This document shows, piece after piece, positions 6,147 through 13,040 of a stretch of DNA of 13,040 bases; position 1 is the first letter of the stretch, and the number at the start of each line of letters is the position of its first letter. The stretch lies in contig USCW01000029.1 of NCBI GenBank assembly GCA_900553315.1, positions 1 through 13,040 on the forward strand, in the 5' to 3' direction. The translations under genes were made by a program, and so were the position numbers. Source of the DNA: an uncultured Eubacteriales bacterium (GTDB lineage Bacteria > Bacillota > Clostridia > Christensenellales > Aristaeellaceae). The notes under the pieces are model-generated. The model was not told where the DNA came from. It made no database searches and saw nothing but the letters and a program-made list of their open reading frames with translations.

Positions 6147-6659
6147 TTACACCAGCTCCAGAATAACCATCTCGGCAGCGTCGCCGCGACGGGGTCCGAG
6201 CTTGTAGATGCGGGTGTAACCGCCGGAGCAATTCTTCTCCGCGTTGCGAGCCTTGTACTTCGGGCCGATCTCGCGGAAGAGCTTCTCCACCACAGGATGC
6301 TTGTTATCCTTGGTGCGCTCCTTGAACTCCTTCTTGTTCTCGTCGTCCTTCTTCTGCTCCTTCAGGTCGTACAGGTACGCCATCATCAGACGGCGAGCAT
6401 GCAGCTTGGAGGGAGCGTCGTTGACAACCTCAAGGGTCATCAGCTGGCCCTTGTCATTGTGAGTTTCCTTGGTGGTCTGGATGTTGTTGTCGCATTCCTT
6501 GATCGCAAGGGTAATCATGCGGTCGGCAATGCGGCGCACTTCCTTGGCCTTCGCCTCGGTGGTCTCGATACGGCCGTACCAGATGAGGTTAGTCACCTGG
6601 TTACGCAGCAGCGCCTTGCGCTGATCGGCCGTGCGACCCAGCTTGCGTTGATGTGCCAT
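6147..6659 (-). CDS. rplQ: 50S ribosomal protein L17
   Basis: Large-subunit protein near the peptide exit tunnel. It opens with KLGRTADQRKALLRN and closes with GGYTRIYKLGPRRGDAAEMVILELV, both diagnostic of bL17. At 170 residues it is longer than the usual 113-130. The additions fall in two places when compared with the Bacillus form: about 30 residues around 55-85 (NNIQTTKETHNDKG and following) before the LHARR motif, and roughly 15 highly charged residues around 101-120 (KKDDENKKEFKERTKDNK). The frame is clean, so these look like real extensions. The ATG follows AAGGAGG by 9 bases. It is last gene of the operon, 58 bases after rpoA, with a CCGGGG/CCCCGG hairpin in the gap, and tandem terminators follow. 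Confidence 0.96.
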   Translation of the reverse strand: MAHQRKLGRTADQRKALLRNQVTNLIWYGRIETTEAKAKEVRRIADRMITLAIKECDNNIQTTKETHNDKGQLMTLEVVNDAPSKLHARRLMMAYLYDLKEQKKDDENKKEFKERTKDNKHPVVEKLFREIGPKYKARNAEKNCSGGYTRIYKLGPRRGDAAEMVILELV

Positions 6660-6717
6660 GGGGATGTTCCTCCTTTACGGCCGGGGTGGGGGAATGCCGC
6701 CCCGGTTCCGCTACGTC

Positions 6718-7665
6718 TTATTCTTCGTTGGGACGCAGGCCGAGACCCAGCGCTTCCAGCTTTTGCTCGACCTCTTCCAGACTCTTACGGCCCAGATTGC
6801 GAACCTTCATCATGTCTTCCTGATTGCGCTGCACCAGCTCAGCCACGCTGTTGATGCCCGCACGTTTCAGGCAGTTGTAGGCACGTACCGACAGATCCAG
6901 TTCTTCAATGGTCATCTCGAGAACCTTTTCCTTTTTGTCGTCCTCGGGCTGTACCATGCTGACAGGCATAACCTGATCGGTCAGGCTCACAAACAGGGAA
7001 AGATGCTCGCTGAGAATCTTCGCCGCACCGCTGATGGCTTCGTCAGGCATCAGGGTACCGTTGGTCCAGATCTCCAGCGTCAGCTTATCGTAGTCCGTAA
7101 TCTGTCCTACACGGGTATCCTCCACGGTGTAGTTCACCTTCCGAATGGGGGTGAAGATACTGTCCATGGGGATCACGCCGATGGGCATATTCGGATTCTT
7201 ATTCTTGTCCGCGCTCACATATCCGCGACCCTTTTCGAGGATCAGCTGCATTTGAAGATGCGCATCCTCGTTCAGCGTCGCAATATGCATGTCGGGATTG
7301 ATGACCTCTACCTCGTCATCCACATGGATGTCCGCGGCAGTCACCTCACAGGGACCCTGAGCATCGATCGTGACCTGCTTGGGGGTGTCGCAATACATCT
7401 TCACCGCCAAGCCCTTGAGGTTCAGGATCAGCTCGGTAACGTCCTCTTTCACACCGGGAACAGTAGAGAACTCATGCTGCACACCCTCGATGTGCACAGA
7501 AGAGACCGCCACGCCAGGGAGGGAGGACAGCAGCACCCGGCGCAGAGAGTTGCCCAGCGTATGGCCGAAGCCACGCTCCAGGGGTTCCACAACAAACTTG
7601 CCGTAGCAGTTGTTCTGGCCTACCTCTACGCATTCGATGCGTGCCTTTTCGATTTCGACGATCAT
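6718..7665 (-). CDS. rpoA: RNA polymerase alpha subunit
   Basis: Alpha subunit that nucleates RNA polymerase assembly and contacts UP elements and activators. It is 315 residues, normal length. The N-terminal domain shows YGKFVVEPLERGFGHTLGNS and LRRVLLSSLPGVAV (residues 21-54), the dimerisation and beta-contact region. A linker near 225-240 leads to the C-terminal DNA-binding domain: LDLSVRAYNCLKRAGINSV, then VRNLGRKSLEEVEQKL, helix-hairpin-helix elements including the Arg and Asn used for UP-element binding. GGAGG lies 9 bases before the ATG. It is fourth in the rpsM-rpsK-rpsD-rpoA-rplQ operon, 89 bases after rpsD; that gap contains GGGCATTGCCC and other short inverted repeats but no T-run. 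Confidence 0.98.
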   Translation of the reverse strand: MIVEIEKARIECVEVGQNNCYGKFVVEPLERGFGHTLGNSLRRVLLSSLPGVAVSSVHIEGVQHEFSTVPGVKEDVTELILNLKGLAVKMYCDTPKQVTIDAQGPCEVTAADIHVDDEVEVINPDMHIATLNEDAHLQMQLILEKGRGYVSADKNKNPNMPIGVIPMDSIFTPIRKVNYTVEDTRVGQITDYDKLTLEIWTNGTLMPDEAISGAAKILSEHLSLFVSLTDQVMPVSMVQPEDDKKEKVLEMTIEELDLSVRAYNCLKRAGINSVAELVQRNQEDMMKVRNLGRKSLEEVEQKLEALGLGLRPNEE

Positions 7666-7754
7666 TTCGTTTACCCTCCTCTATTGGTTCTTGCCTGAAG
7701 GGCATTGCCCCAGGCGGCAAAGTCATGCGGCCATGTCGCCTGAGACGTCCTTCA

Positions 7755-8351
7755 TTAACGGGAGTAGAACTCGACGATCATGTTCTCCTGCACCTGCAGG
7801 TCGATGTCCTCACGGGCGGGCAGCGCATTCACGGTGCCGGTCAGGTTCTGAGCATCGAAGGTCAGCCACTTGGGGGTCAGCACAGAAGTGCCCTCCCGCA
7901 GAGACTTGAACATTTCCTTCTCGGCGGAAGCGGGACGCAGGGTAATCACATCGCCCACCTTCACAGAGTAAGAAGGAATGTCCACCTTCTTGCCGTTCAC
8001 GCGGATGTGACCGTGGCCGACGACCTGACGCGCCATGCGGCGGGTCTTGGCCAGACCCAAACGGTACACCACATTGTCCAGACGCAGCTCCAGCAGCTGG
8101 AGCATGTTGTCGCCGGTGATGCCCTTCATGCTCGCGGCACGCTCGAAGTAGCGATTGAACTGCTTCTCCAGAATGCCGTAAACAAACTTAACCTTCTGCT
8201 TTTCCTTCAGCTGCGCACCGTACTCAGAAACCTTCTTGCGACGGGTGCCGCCGGGATTACGGTTAGACTTCTTATTGCTGTAGCCCATCACGGCCGGGGA
8301 AATATCAAAGCTCCGGCACTTGCGGGCGATCGGTTGCTTATTGACAGCCAT
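7755..8351 (-). CDS. rpsD: 30S ribosomal protein S4
   Basis: Primary 16S rRNA-binding protein that starts small-subunit assembly and in many bacteria represses its own operon by binding the leader. It is 198 residues. The C-terminal S4 RNA-binding fold is clear: LELRLDNVVYRLGLAKTRRMARQVVGHGHIRVNGKKV (about residues 88-124). The N-terminus (MAVNKQPIARKCRSFDISP) has one cysteine instead of the four that bind zinc in the Cys-containing form, so this is the zinc-free type. The ATG is preceded by AAGGAGG. Third gene of the operon, 24 bases after rpsK. Being encoded here rather than as a lone rpsD makes it the natural candidate regulator for the long leader at 9210-9483. Confidence 0.97.
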   Translation of the reverse strand: MAVNKQPIARKCRSFDISPAVMGYSNKKSNRNPGGTRRKKVSEYGAQLKEKQKVKFVYGILEKQFNRYFERAASMKGITGDNMLQLLELRLDNVVYRLGLAKTRRMARQVVGHGHIRVNGKKVDIPSYSVKVGDVITLRPASAEKEMFKSLREGTSVLTPKWLTFDAQNLTGTVNALPAREDIDLQVQENMIVEFYSR

Positions 8352-8375
8352 TGTATGTTGTCCTCCTTCAATACC

Positions 8376-8780
8376 TTACACGCGGCGGCGCTTGGGCGGA
8401 CGGCAGCCGTTGTGGGGGATGGGCGTCACGTCCTTGATCATGTTCACTTCCAGACCGGCGGCCTGCAGGGAACGAATCGCAGCTTCACGTCCGGAACCGG
8501 GGCCCTTGACATAAACTTCCACGGTCTTCAGGCCGAACTCCATGGCCGCCTTGGCAGCGGTCTCGGCAGCCATCTGCGCCGCAAAGGGCGTGGACTTCTT
8601 GCTGCCGCGGAATCCCAACCCACCGGAGGAAGCCCAGGACAGGGCATTGCCGTTGGTGTCGGTGATGGTAACGATGGTATTATTGAAAGAAGAACGGATA
8701 TGGGCAGCGCCGCGCTCCACGAGCTTCTTCTCACGGCGCTTACGCGATACCTTCTTGAGCTTTTGCTTGGCAGGTGCCAT
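8376..8780 (-). CDS. rpsK: 30S ribosomal protein S11
   Basis: Small-subunit platform protein close to the mRNA exit and the S7 interface. It is 134 residues. A basic N-terminus (residues 4-21) precedes AHIRSSFNNTIVTITDTNGN, and the protein ends in the invariant HNGCRPPKRRRV. GGAGG stands 9 bases before the ATG. Second gene of the operon, 51 bases after rpsM. Confidence 0.98.
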   Translation of the reverse strand: MAPAKQKLKKVSRKRREKKLVERGAAHIRSSFNNTIVTITDTNGNALSWASSGGLGFRGSKKSTPFAAQMAAETAAKAAMEFGLKTVEVYVKGPGSGREAAIRSLQAAGLEVNMIKDVTPIPHNGCRPPKRRRV

Positions 8781-8831
8781 TCTAATCCCTCCGTGCCCTC
8801 ATATGGGGCGTATCATTGCGTCAGGCCGAAA

Positions 8832-9209
8832 TTACTTGGTGGCCTTCTTCTTGCCGGCAATGGTCTTCTTGGGACCCTTGCGGGTACGAGCATTCTGCTT
8901 GGTGTTCTGGCCGCGAACCGGCAGGCCGCGACGATGGCGGACACCACGATAGCAGCCGATTTCCATCAGGCGCTTCACGTTCAGGGAAACCTCACGGCGG
9001 AGATCGCCCTCAACCTTCAGGTGATGCTCAATGTAGTCACGCAGCTTGCTGATTTCGGTCTCGGAGAGATCCTTGATCCGGGTGTCGGGATTGATGCCGA
9101 TCTCCGCGATCATCTTCTGGGAAGTCGCCAGGCCGATACCATAGATATAGGTCAGACCCACTTCCACGCGCTTTTCTCTGGGCAGGTCAACGCCCGCAAT
9201 GCGTGCCAT
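8832..9209 (-). CDS. rpsM: 30S ribosomal protein S13
   Basis: Small-subunit head protein contacting the large subunit (bridge B1) and the P-site tRNA. It is 125 residues. MARIAGVDLPREKRVEVGLTYIYGIG is the standard start, with the helix-two-turn-helix that follows, and CYRGVRHRRGLPVRGQNTKQNARTRKG the conserved C-terminal tail that reaches the decoding region. GGAGGTG precedes the ATG by 10 bases. First gene of the operon. In most Firmicutes infA and rpmJ come directly before it; here there is instead a leader, a promoter and the divergent cca gene. Confidence 0.98.
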   Translation of the reverse strand: MARIAGVDLPREKRVEVGLTYIYGIGLATSQKMIAEIGINPDTRIKDLSETEISKLRDYIEHHLKVEGDLRREVSLNVKRLMEIGCYRGVRHRRGLPVRGQNTKQNARTRKGPKKTIAGKKKATK

Positions 9210-9483
9210 GTGTGTAATACACCTCCAAAATGTGCTTGCGGCCCTATGCCGCGCTGAAAGAAGCGGATTCCGTGCGCTGTCGAGGCAACCCTACCACGAG
9301 AACGCCTTCTTCCGCAGCTTCTTGTCCCGCGAGGTGAAAGCAAGCGGGACGGCATCACGCGTCGCTGGAAGGCGCTTGGCGCGATGCTTGCGAAAAATTG
9401 AGAAGACTTATCGGCAGACCGATGGAACACACCCCTTAGAGGAGAGGCGTGCAGCCGCCCACCGGTCAAACCTGCTCTTAAAC
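9210..9483 (-). ncRNA. Long 5' leader of the rpsM operon, possible autoregulatory element
   Basis: From the predicted start near 9483 to the rpsM ATG the transcript has about 270 untranslated bases, unusually long for a ribosomal operon without control. Visible stems include GTCCCGC with GCGGGAC (9324-9350, 7 bp), ATCGG with CCGAT (9410-9423), and GGCG/CGCC pairing around 9445-9465. No intact small gene is seen; the reading frame crossing it has no Shine-Dalgarno and resembles no protein I know. E. coli S4 represses this operon by binding a pseudoknot at rpsM, so an S4-binding leader is a reasonable inference. I could not match the primary sequence to a known leader family. Confidence 0.45.
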
Positions 9484-9489
9484 CATCAC

Positions 9490-9518
9490 ATTCTACCACG
9501 GCAAACGAAATTTGTAAA
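9490..9518 (-). promoter_or_regulatory. Strong sigma-A promoter of the rpsM-rplQ operon
   Basis: On the minus strand -35 TTTACA (9513-9518), a 17-base spacer, and -10 TAGAAT (9490-9495) preceded by TGG, giving an extended TGnTAGAAT. This is a near-consensus promoter, as expected for ribosomal genes. Predicted start near 9483. Confidence 0.88.
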
Positions 9519-9519
9519 C

Positions 9520-9553
9520 GGATTTTTCTGCTTTTTTGAAAATTTTTTCAAAA
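9520..9553 (-). promoter_or_regulatory. AT-rich UP element upstream of the rpsM promoter
   Basis: A- and T-tracts fill the region just upstream of the -35 box, including the inverted repeat TTTTGAAAA/TTTTCAAAA (9534-9553). The position (about -40 to -70) and composition fit binding by the RNA polymerase alpha C-terminal domain, the product of rpoA in the same operon. Confidence 0.6.
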
Positions 9554-9696
9554 CGGGGAGACAAGGCGCGGCAAGGGATGAACGCGCCGGGAAAGGAAAA
9601 AGGCAGATTGCAGAATAAGAGAAAATATGGCGCGATCATTTGTGCAAAATTTCCAATTCACGTTTGAACATGCTGCTTTTCCTGTGCCGTATTTTC

Positions 9697-9705
9697 TGCT
9701 ATAAT
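9697..9705 (+). promoter_or_regulatory. Extended -10 promoter for cca-uvrC
   Basis: TGCTATAAT is a perfect extended -10 element. No good -35 is found at 16-18 bases (TTTTCC at best), which extended -10 promoters can tolerate. The predicted start near 9712 leaves a leader of about 68 bases containing a six-pair hairpin ATCGGC/GCCGAT (9743-9763) just before the Shine-Dalgarno. Between this promoter and the divergent ribosomal one (9554-9696) I see only a GGCGCG/CGCGCC hairpin at 9565-9588. Confidence 0.75.
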
Positions 9706-9779
9706 AAGCGCTGGCTTTCGTCCCTCTGTGCTACGGCAAGGAATCGGCGGTGTGAAAGCCGATGCGAAGGAGGAATTTC

Positions 9780-11138
9780 ATGCTGACGATCCCCGCAGAT
9801 GCGGCTTATATACTGGAGAAACTGAATCAGGCAGGGCATCGGGCCTATGTGGTGGGCGGCTGTGTCCGGGACGCGCTGCTGGGCCGCGAGCCCAAGGATT
9901 GGGACGTCTGTACCTCCGCTGCGCCGGAAATAATGAAGCAAATTTTTCAGGACTGCCATGTGGTAGAAACGGGCTTGCAGCATGGTACGCTGACTGTGGT
10001 GCTGCACCATGTGCCTTATGAGGTGACGACCTTTCGCGTGGACGAGGGCTATGCCGATCACCGCCACCCGGATCATGTGCGCTTCGTGACGGATGTTCGT
10101 GAGGATTTAGCCCGCCGGGATTTCACCGTCAACGCCATGGCGTGGCACCCCCAAACGGGTTTGGTGGATGCTTTTCACGGGCGCGAGGATTTGGCGGCGG
10201 GCGTGCTTCGCTGTGTTGGGGAGCCGTCCCTGCGCTTTGAGGAGGACGCGCTGCGCATCCTGCGGGCGTTGCGCTTTGCGTCGGTTTATGATTTCCGGAT
10301 TGAGAAAAAGACCTCTGAGGCGATCCATGCGCTGCATCCAACGTTGACACGTGTGGCTGCGGAGCGCATTCGCGTGGAGCTGGGCAAGCTATTATGCGGC
10401 CGTGCGGCGGCTGGGATACTTCGCGCCTATTCAGACGTGCTGCATACGATCCTCCCAGAAACTGCGGCCATGTACGGCTTTGAGCAGCACACACCGCATC
10501 ACGCCTATGACGTATGGGAGCATACGCTGCACGCCTTGTCGGCTGCACCTGTGGATGAAACGCTTCGCTTTGCGATTCTGCTGCATGATGCGGGCAAGCC
10601 GGAGGCATTCACTCTTGACGGGAAAGGCGTTGGGCATATGTATGGACATGCGAAGCTCAGCGCGGAAAAAGCAGAGAGTGCTATGGCTCGCCTCAAGATG
10701 GATCGGGCCACATGGGAGGACGTGGTACTGCTGACGGAAAAGCACGATCTTCCGCTGGAAGCCGAGCGCAAAATGATGAAGCACCGTCTGAATCAGCTAG
10801 GTGAGCGCCGTCTGCGGATGCTGATCCAGCTTCAGCGGGCGGATGCTTTGGGGAAGGGTACTGAAGAACCAGAGGCTGTCGAAGCACGGACGAAGCAGCA
10901 GGAAACCGTATTGACCGAGCTGCTTGCGGAAAACGCCTGTGTTACGCTCAAGCAGCTTGCGGTCAGCGGACGCGATCTGATGCAGGCTGGCGTTCCTGCG
11001 GGTAAGCAAATTGGTGTGGTGCTTAACGCCTTATTAGTAGAAGTGATGGACGAGAAAACGCCCAATGAGCGGGAAAGCCTGCTCCAGCGGGCGAAGCAGC
11101 TGCAAGCCGCAGGAGGCGTATATGGGCAAGTGGAATGA
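9780..11138 (+). CDS. cca: CCA tRNA nucleotidyltransferase (class II, with HD domain)
   Basis: Adds or repairs the 3' CCA of tRNAs using CTP and ATP, without a template. From the ATG at 9780 it is 452 residues; the ATG at 9762 is rejected because AAGGAGG lies between the two, 6 bases before 9780. The nucleotidyltransferase head has YVVGGCVRDALLG (residues 23-35) and the metal-binding DWD (40-42, PKDWDVCT), then RRDFTVNAMAW (112-122) and EEDALRILRALRFA (154-167), the class II signature. An HD phosphohydrolase domain follows, with candidate metal ligands His248, His269-Asp270 (LLHDAGKP) and His290; in such enzymes it may remove 2',3'-cyclic phosphates. Poly(A) polymerase is the alternative in this family, less likely for a Firmicute. 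It is 17 bases overlapped with uvrC. Confidence 0.93.
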   Translation: MLTIPADAAYILEKLNQAGHRAYVVGGCVRDALLGREPKDWDVCTSAAPEIMKQIFQDCHVVETGLQHGTLTVVLHHVPYEVTTFRVDEGYADHRHPDHVRFVTDVREDLARRDFTVNAMAWHPQTGLVDAFHGREDLAAGVLRCVGEPSLRFEEDALRILRALRFASVYDFRIEKKTSEAIHALHPTLTRVAAERIRVELGKLLCGRAAAGILRAYSDVLHTILPETAAMYGFEQHTPHHAYDVWEHTLHALSAAPVDETLRFAILLHDAGKPEAFTLDGKGVGHMYGHAKLSAEKAESAMARLKMDRATWEDVVLLTEKHDLPLEAERKMMKHRLNQLGERRLRMLIQLQRADALGKGTEEPEAVEARTKQQETVLTELLAENACVTLKQLAVSGRDLMQAGVPAGKQIGVVLNALLVEVMDEKTPNERESLLQRAKQLQAAGGVYGQVE

Positions 11139-12996
11139 CGAGCTGGAACTGAAGATCGCCAAGCTGCCGGAAAGCCCCGGCTGCTATTTGATGAAGGATG
11201 CCGAGGGAACGATCATTTACGTCGGCAAGGCGGTAAACCTGAAAAACCGCGTCCGTTCCTATTTCCGCGAGACGTATCACACGCCCAAGGTCGCGGCTAT
11301 GATTAGCCATATCCATGATTTCGACATCCTGCTTTGCGAGACGAATCTGGAAGCGCTGTGCCTGGAATGCAACCTCATCAAGCGGCACAAGCCCTACTAT
11401 AATATTCTGCTGAAGGACGACAAGCATTACCCCTATCTTCGCGTGGATTTGAAGGAGAACTTTCCGCGCCTGACGCTGGCACGCCGCATGGAAAAGGACG
11501 GCGCGAAGTATTTCGGCCCCTATATCGGCGCAACGGCGGTGAAGCAGGTTATTGACGCGGTACGGGATGTGTTTCCGCTTCGCACGTGCAAGCTGTCTCT
11601 GCCGCTGAAAACGCCCCGCCGTCCCTGCGTGAATTACGAGATCGGCCGCTGCATGGCTCCCTGCGCGGGCAAATGCACCGAGGTGGAGTACTGGGACATG
11701 ATGGACGGCGTATTGTCCTTTCTGGGCGGCGACTACAAGCAGGTGGTGGATAAGCTCAAGCAGGACATGAACGACGCGGCCTCCAAAATGCAATACGAAA
11801 AAGCCGCTGTACTGCGCGACAAAATCCGCGATGTACAGGGGTTGATGGAGCGTCAAATAGCGATCCAGACAGAGATGGCCGAGCAGGACATTTTGGCTTT
11901 GGCTCAGGATGGTCTGGACGCAATGATTCAGATCGTCTATGTGCGCGGTGGGCGCATGGTGGGCGGCGATCATTTTCCTCTGCCGCGTGAGGGGAGTGAG
12001 GAGCCTGGCGAGGTGCTAGCTTCGTTCCTGACGCAGTATTACGAGGATGGCAATCTGATCCCGCGCAGCGTGCTGGTACAGGCGCTTCCAGAGGACAGCA
12101 AGGAGCAGCTGGAGCTATGGCTTCGGCAGCAGAAGGGCGGTGCGGTGACGCTGCTCACGCCCAAGCGCGGCGAGAAGCACGAGCTGGTGCGTCTTGCGGC
12201 GAAGAACGCCGCAGATGCGCTGGACAAACGCAATGCCCGAGCGGCTATTCGTCAGGAGCGGACGGTGGGAGCTTGTGCCGGACTGGCGAAGGCTTTGGGC
12301 TTAGCGAAAACGCCCCGCCGCATTGAAGGCTATGATATTTCCAACACGCAGGGTGTGCTGTCGGTGGCCTCCATGGTGGTATTTATTGACGGTGTTGCGG
12401 CGAAGAAGGAATATCGGCATTTCCGCATCAAGACGGTTGTGGGTGCGAACGACTTTGCCTCAATGAACGAGGTTTTAGGGCGGCGCTTTACACACGGCCT
12501 ACAGGAGAAGAAGGAGCGAGAGGAGGCGGGGCTCCCGGCGATTGGCGGCAAGTTTTCTGATTTACCCGATTTGGTGCTGATCGACGGCGGCCCACAGCAG
12601 CTGCGGTTTGCGCGGGAGGCGTTATTGGCGATCGGTGCAGAGGTGCCGATGTTCGGTTTGGCGAAGAAGCAGGAGGAAATTTATCTGCCCGATCAGGATG
12701 ATCCAATCTGTTTGGATCACCACACGCCGGAGCTGCATTTGGTGCAGCGGATTCGGGACGAGGCGCACCGTTTCGGCATTACGCATCACCGAGCCCTGCG
12801 CGGCAAGGCGAGCATACACAGTCAACTAGAGGACATCCCTGGCATTGGCCCGAAGCGCCGCAAGGAGCTTCTGACGCATTTCGGTTCCCTAAAAGCCATC
12901 CGCGAGGCCTCCGAAGACGATCTCCTCTCCGTCCCTCACATGACGAAGCCTGTTGCCGAAGCCATCTTAGCATGGAGCAGAGAAAAGGGGAAATGA
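11122..12996 (+). CDS. uvrC: Excinuclease ABC subunit C
   Basis: Nuclease of nucleotide excision repair; with UvrB it cuts the damaged strand on both sides of a lesion. From the ATG at 11122 it is 624 residues, normal length; this start has AGGAGG five bases upstream, while the in-frame ATG at 11065 has none and would overlap cca by 74 bases. Domains in order: GIY-YIG nuclease (GCYLMKDAEGTIIYVGKAVN, 20-39) for the 3' cut; a cysteine cluster Cys156, Cys169, Cys177 and Cys181, spaced as in UvrC proteins reported to bind an iron-sulphur cluster, with an extra Cys185; UVR domain for UvrB contact (about 203-240); RNase H-like nuclease for the 5' cut, with Asp405 (GYDISN), Asp488 (LIDGG) and His549; and paired helix-hairpin-helix motifs (DIPGIGPKRRKELL and after) at the C-terminus. 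Translation is probably coupled to cca. Confidence 0.97.
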   Translation: MGKWNDELELKIAKLPESPGCYLMKDAEGTIIYVGKAVNLKNRVRSYFRETYHTPKVAAMISHIHDFDILLCETNLEALCLECNLIKRHKPYYNILLKDDKHYPYLRVDLKENFPRLTLARRMEKDGAKYFGPYIGATAVKQVIDAVRDVFPLRTCKLSLPLKTPRRPCVNYEIGRCMAPCAGKCTEVEYWDMMDGVLSFLGGDYKQVVDKLKQDMNDAASKMQYEKAAVLRDKIRDVQGLMERQIAIQTEMAEQDILALAQDGLDAMIQIVYVRGGRMVGGDHFPLPREGSEEPGEVLASFLTQYYEDGNLIPRSVLVQALPEDSKEQLELWLRQQKGGAVTLLTPKRGEKHELVRLAAKNAADALDKRNARAAIRQERTVGACAGLAKALGLAKTPRRIEGYDISNTQGVLSVASMVVFIDGVAAKKEYRHFRIKTVVGANDFASMNEVLGRRFTHGLQEKKEREEAGLPAIGGKFSDLPDLVLIDGGPQQLRFAREALLAIGAEVPMFGLAKKQEEIYLPDQDDPICLDHHTPELHLVQRIRDEAHRFGITHHRALRGKASIHSQLEDIPGIGPKRRKELLTHFGSLKAIREASEDDLLSVPHMTKPVAEAILAWSREKGK

Positions 12997-13005
12997 TGGG
13001 GAACT

Positions 13006-13040
13006 CCGGGGGAGGCCGCTTCTCTGAGAGAAGCGCCTCC
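13006..13040 (+). repeat. Bulged-hairpin dispersed repeat, copy R4 (after uvrC, cut by window end)
   Basis: It begins directly after the uvrC stop with GGGGAACTCCGGGGGAGG, the same lead-in as R1 after malG. One unpaired C in the 5' arm, inner stem GCTTCTC with GAGAAGC, loop TGA, and at least five bases of the outer arm before the window ends. Same orientation relative to its gene as R1, suggesting a role at transcript ends, or insertion preference there. Confidence 0.8.

Noticed and set aside
9210..9483. T-box or hidden rpmJ/infA in the rpsM leader
   Set aside because: No AGGGTGG-type T-box sequence is present, and translating the leader on the minus strand gives neither the short Cys-rich L36 protein nor IF-1.
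9706..9779. Riboswitch in the cca leader
   Set aside because: The leader is only about 68 bases with one six-pair hairpin and no recognisable aptamer motif.

Overview
The window is a chromosomal segment of a GC-rich, low-AT-spacer Firmicute, most likely a gut-type member of the Clostridia. This rests on the Gram-positive style ribosome binding sites (AAGGAGG before nearly every gene), a maltodextrin ABC cassette without its own ATPase, a LacI-type regulator, an HD-domain CCA enzyme, and intergenic GC-rich hairpin repeats of a kind I associate with gut Clostridia. The genus cannot be named from the sequence alone.

Layout. (1) 61-4885, minus strand: a sugar-uptake locus in the order lacI-type regulator, malE-like binding protein, malF-like permease, malG-like permease. 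The regulator has a clear promoter with an operator-like palindrome just inside the transcript, and a related palindrome lies in front of malE, so autoregulation plus operon control is likely. Hairpins between malE and malF may set binding protein above permease. (2) 4986-5818: about 830 bases with no credible gene, packed with hairpins: two inverted copies of a bulged-hairpin repeat, two inverted copies of a second GC-rich hairpin, and three perfect hairpins laid end to end. (3) 5819-6046: a probable decayed helix-turn-helix gene. (4) 6076-9518, minus strand: a complete alpha-type ribosomal operon rpsM-rpsK-rpsD-rpoA-rplQ, with its own strong promoter, a leader of about 270 nt, and two terminators in tandem. 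The usual upstream neighbours infA and rpmJ are absent. (5) 9697-12996, plus strand, divergent from the ribosomal operon: cca (tRNA CCA-adding enzyme) and uvrC (excision nuclease subunit), overlapping by 17 nt.

The genes themselves are ordinary housekeeping and sugar-uptake genes. I do not see a defence, CRISPR or biosynthetic system. The unexplained signal is in non-coding DNA: a hairpin family present four times (after malG, after uvrC, and twice in the 5.0-5.8 kb island) with a conserved unpaired C, a conserved TGA/TAA triloop and compensatory changes in its arms; the three abutting hairpins; and the long leader of the ribosomal operon.
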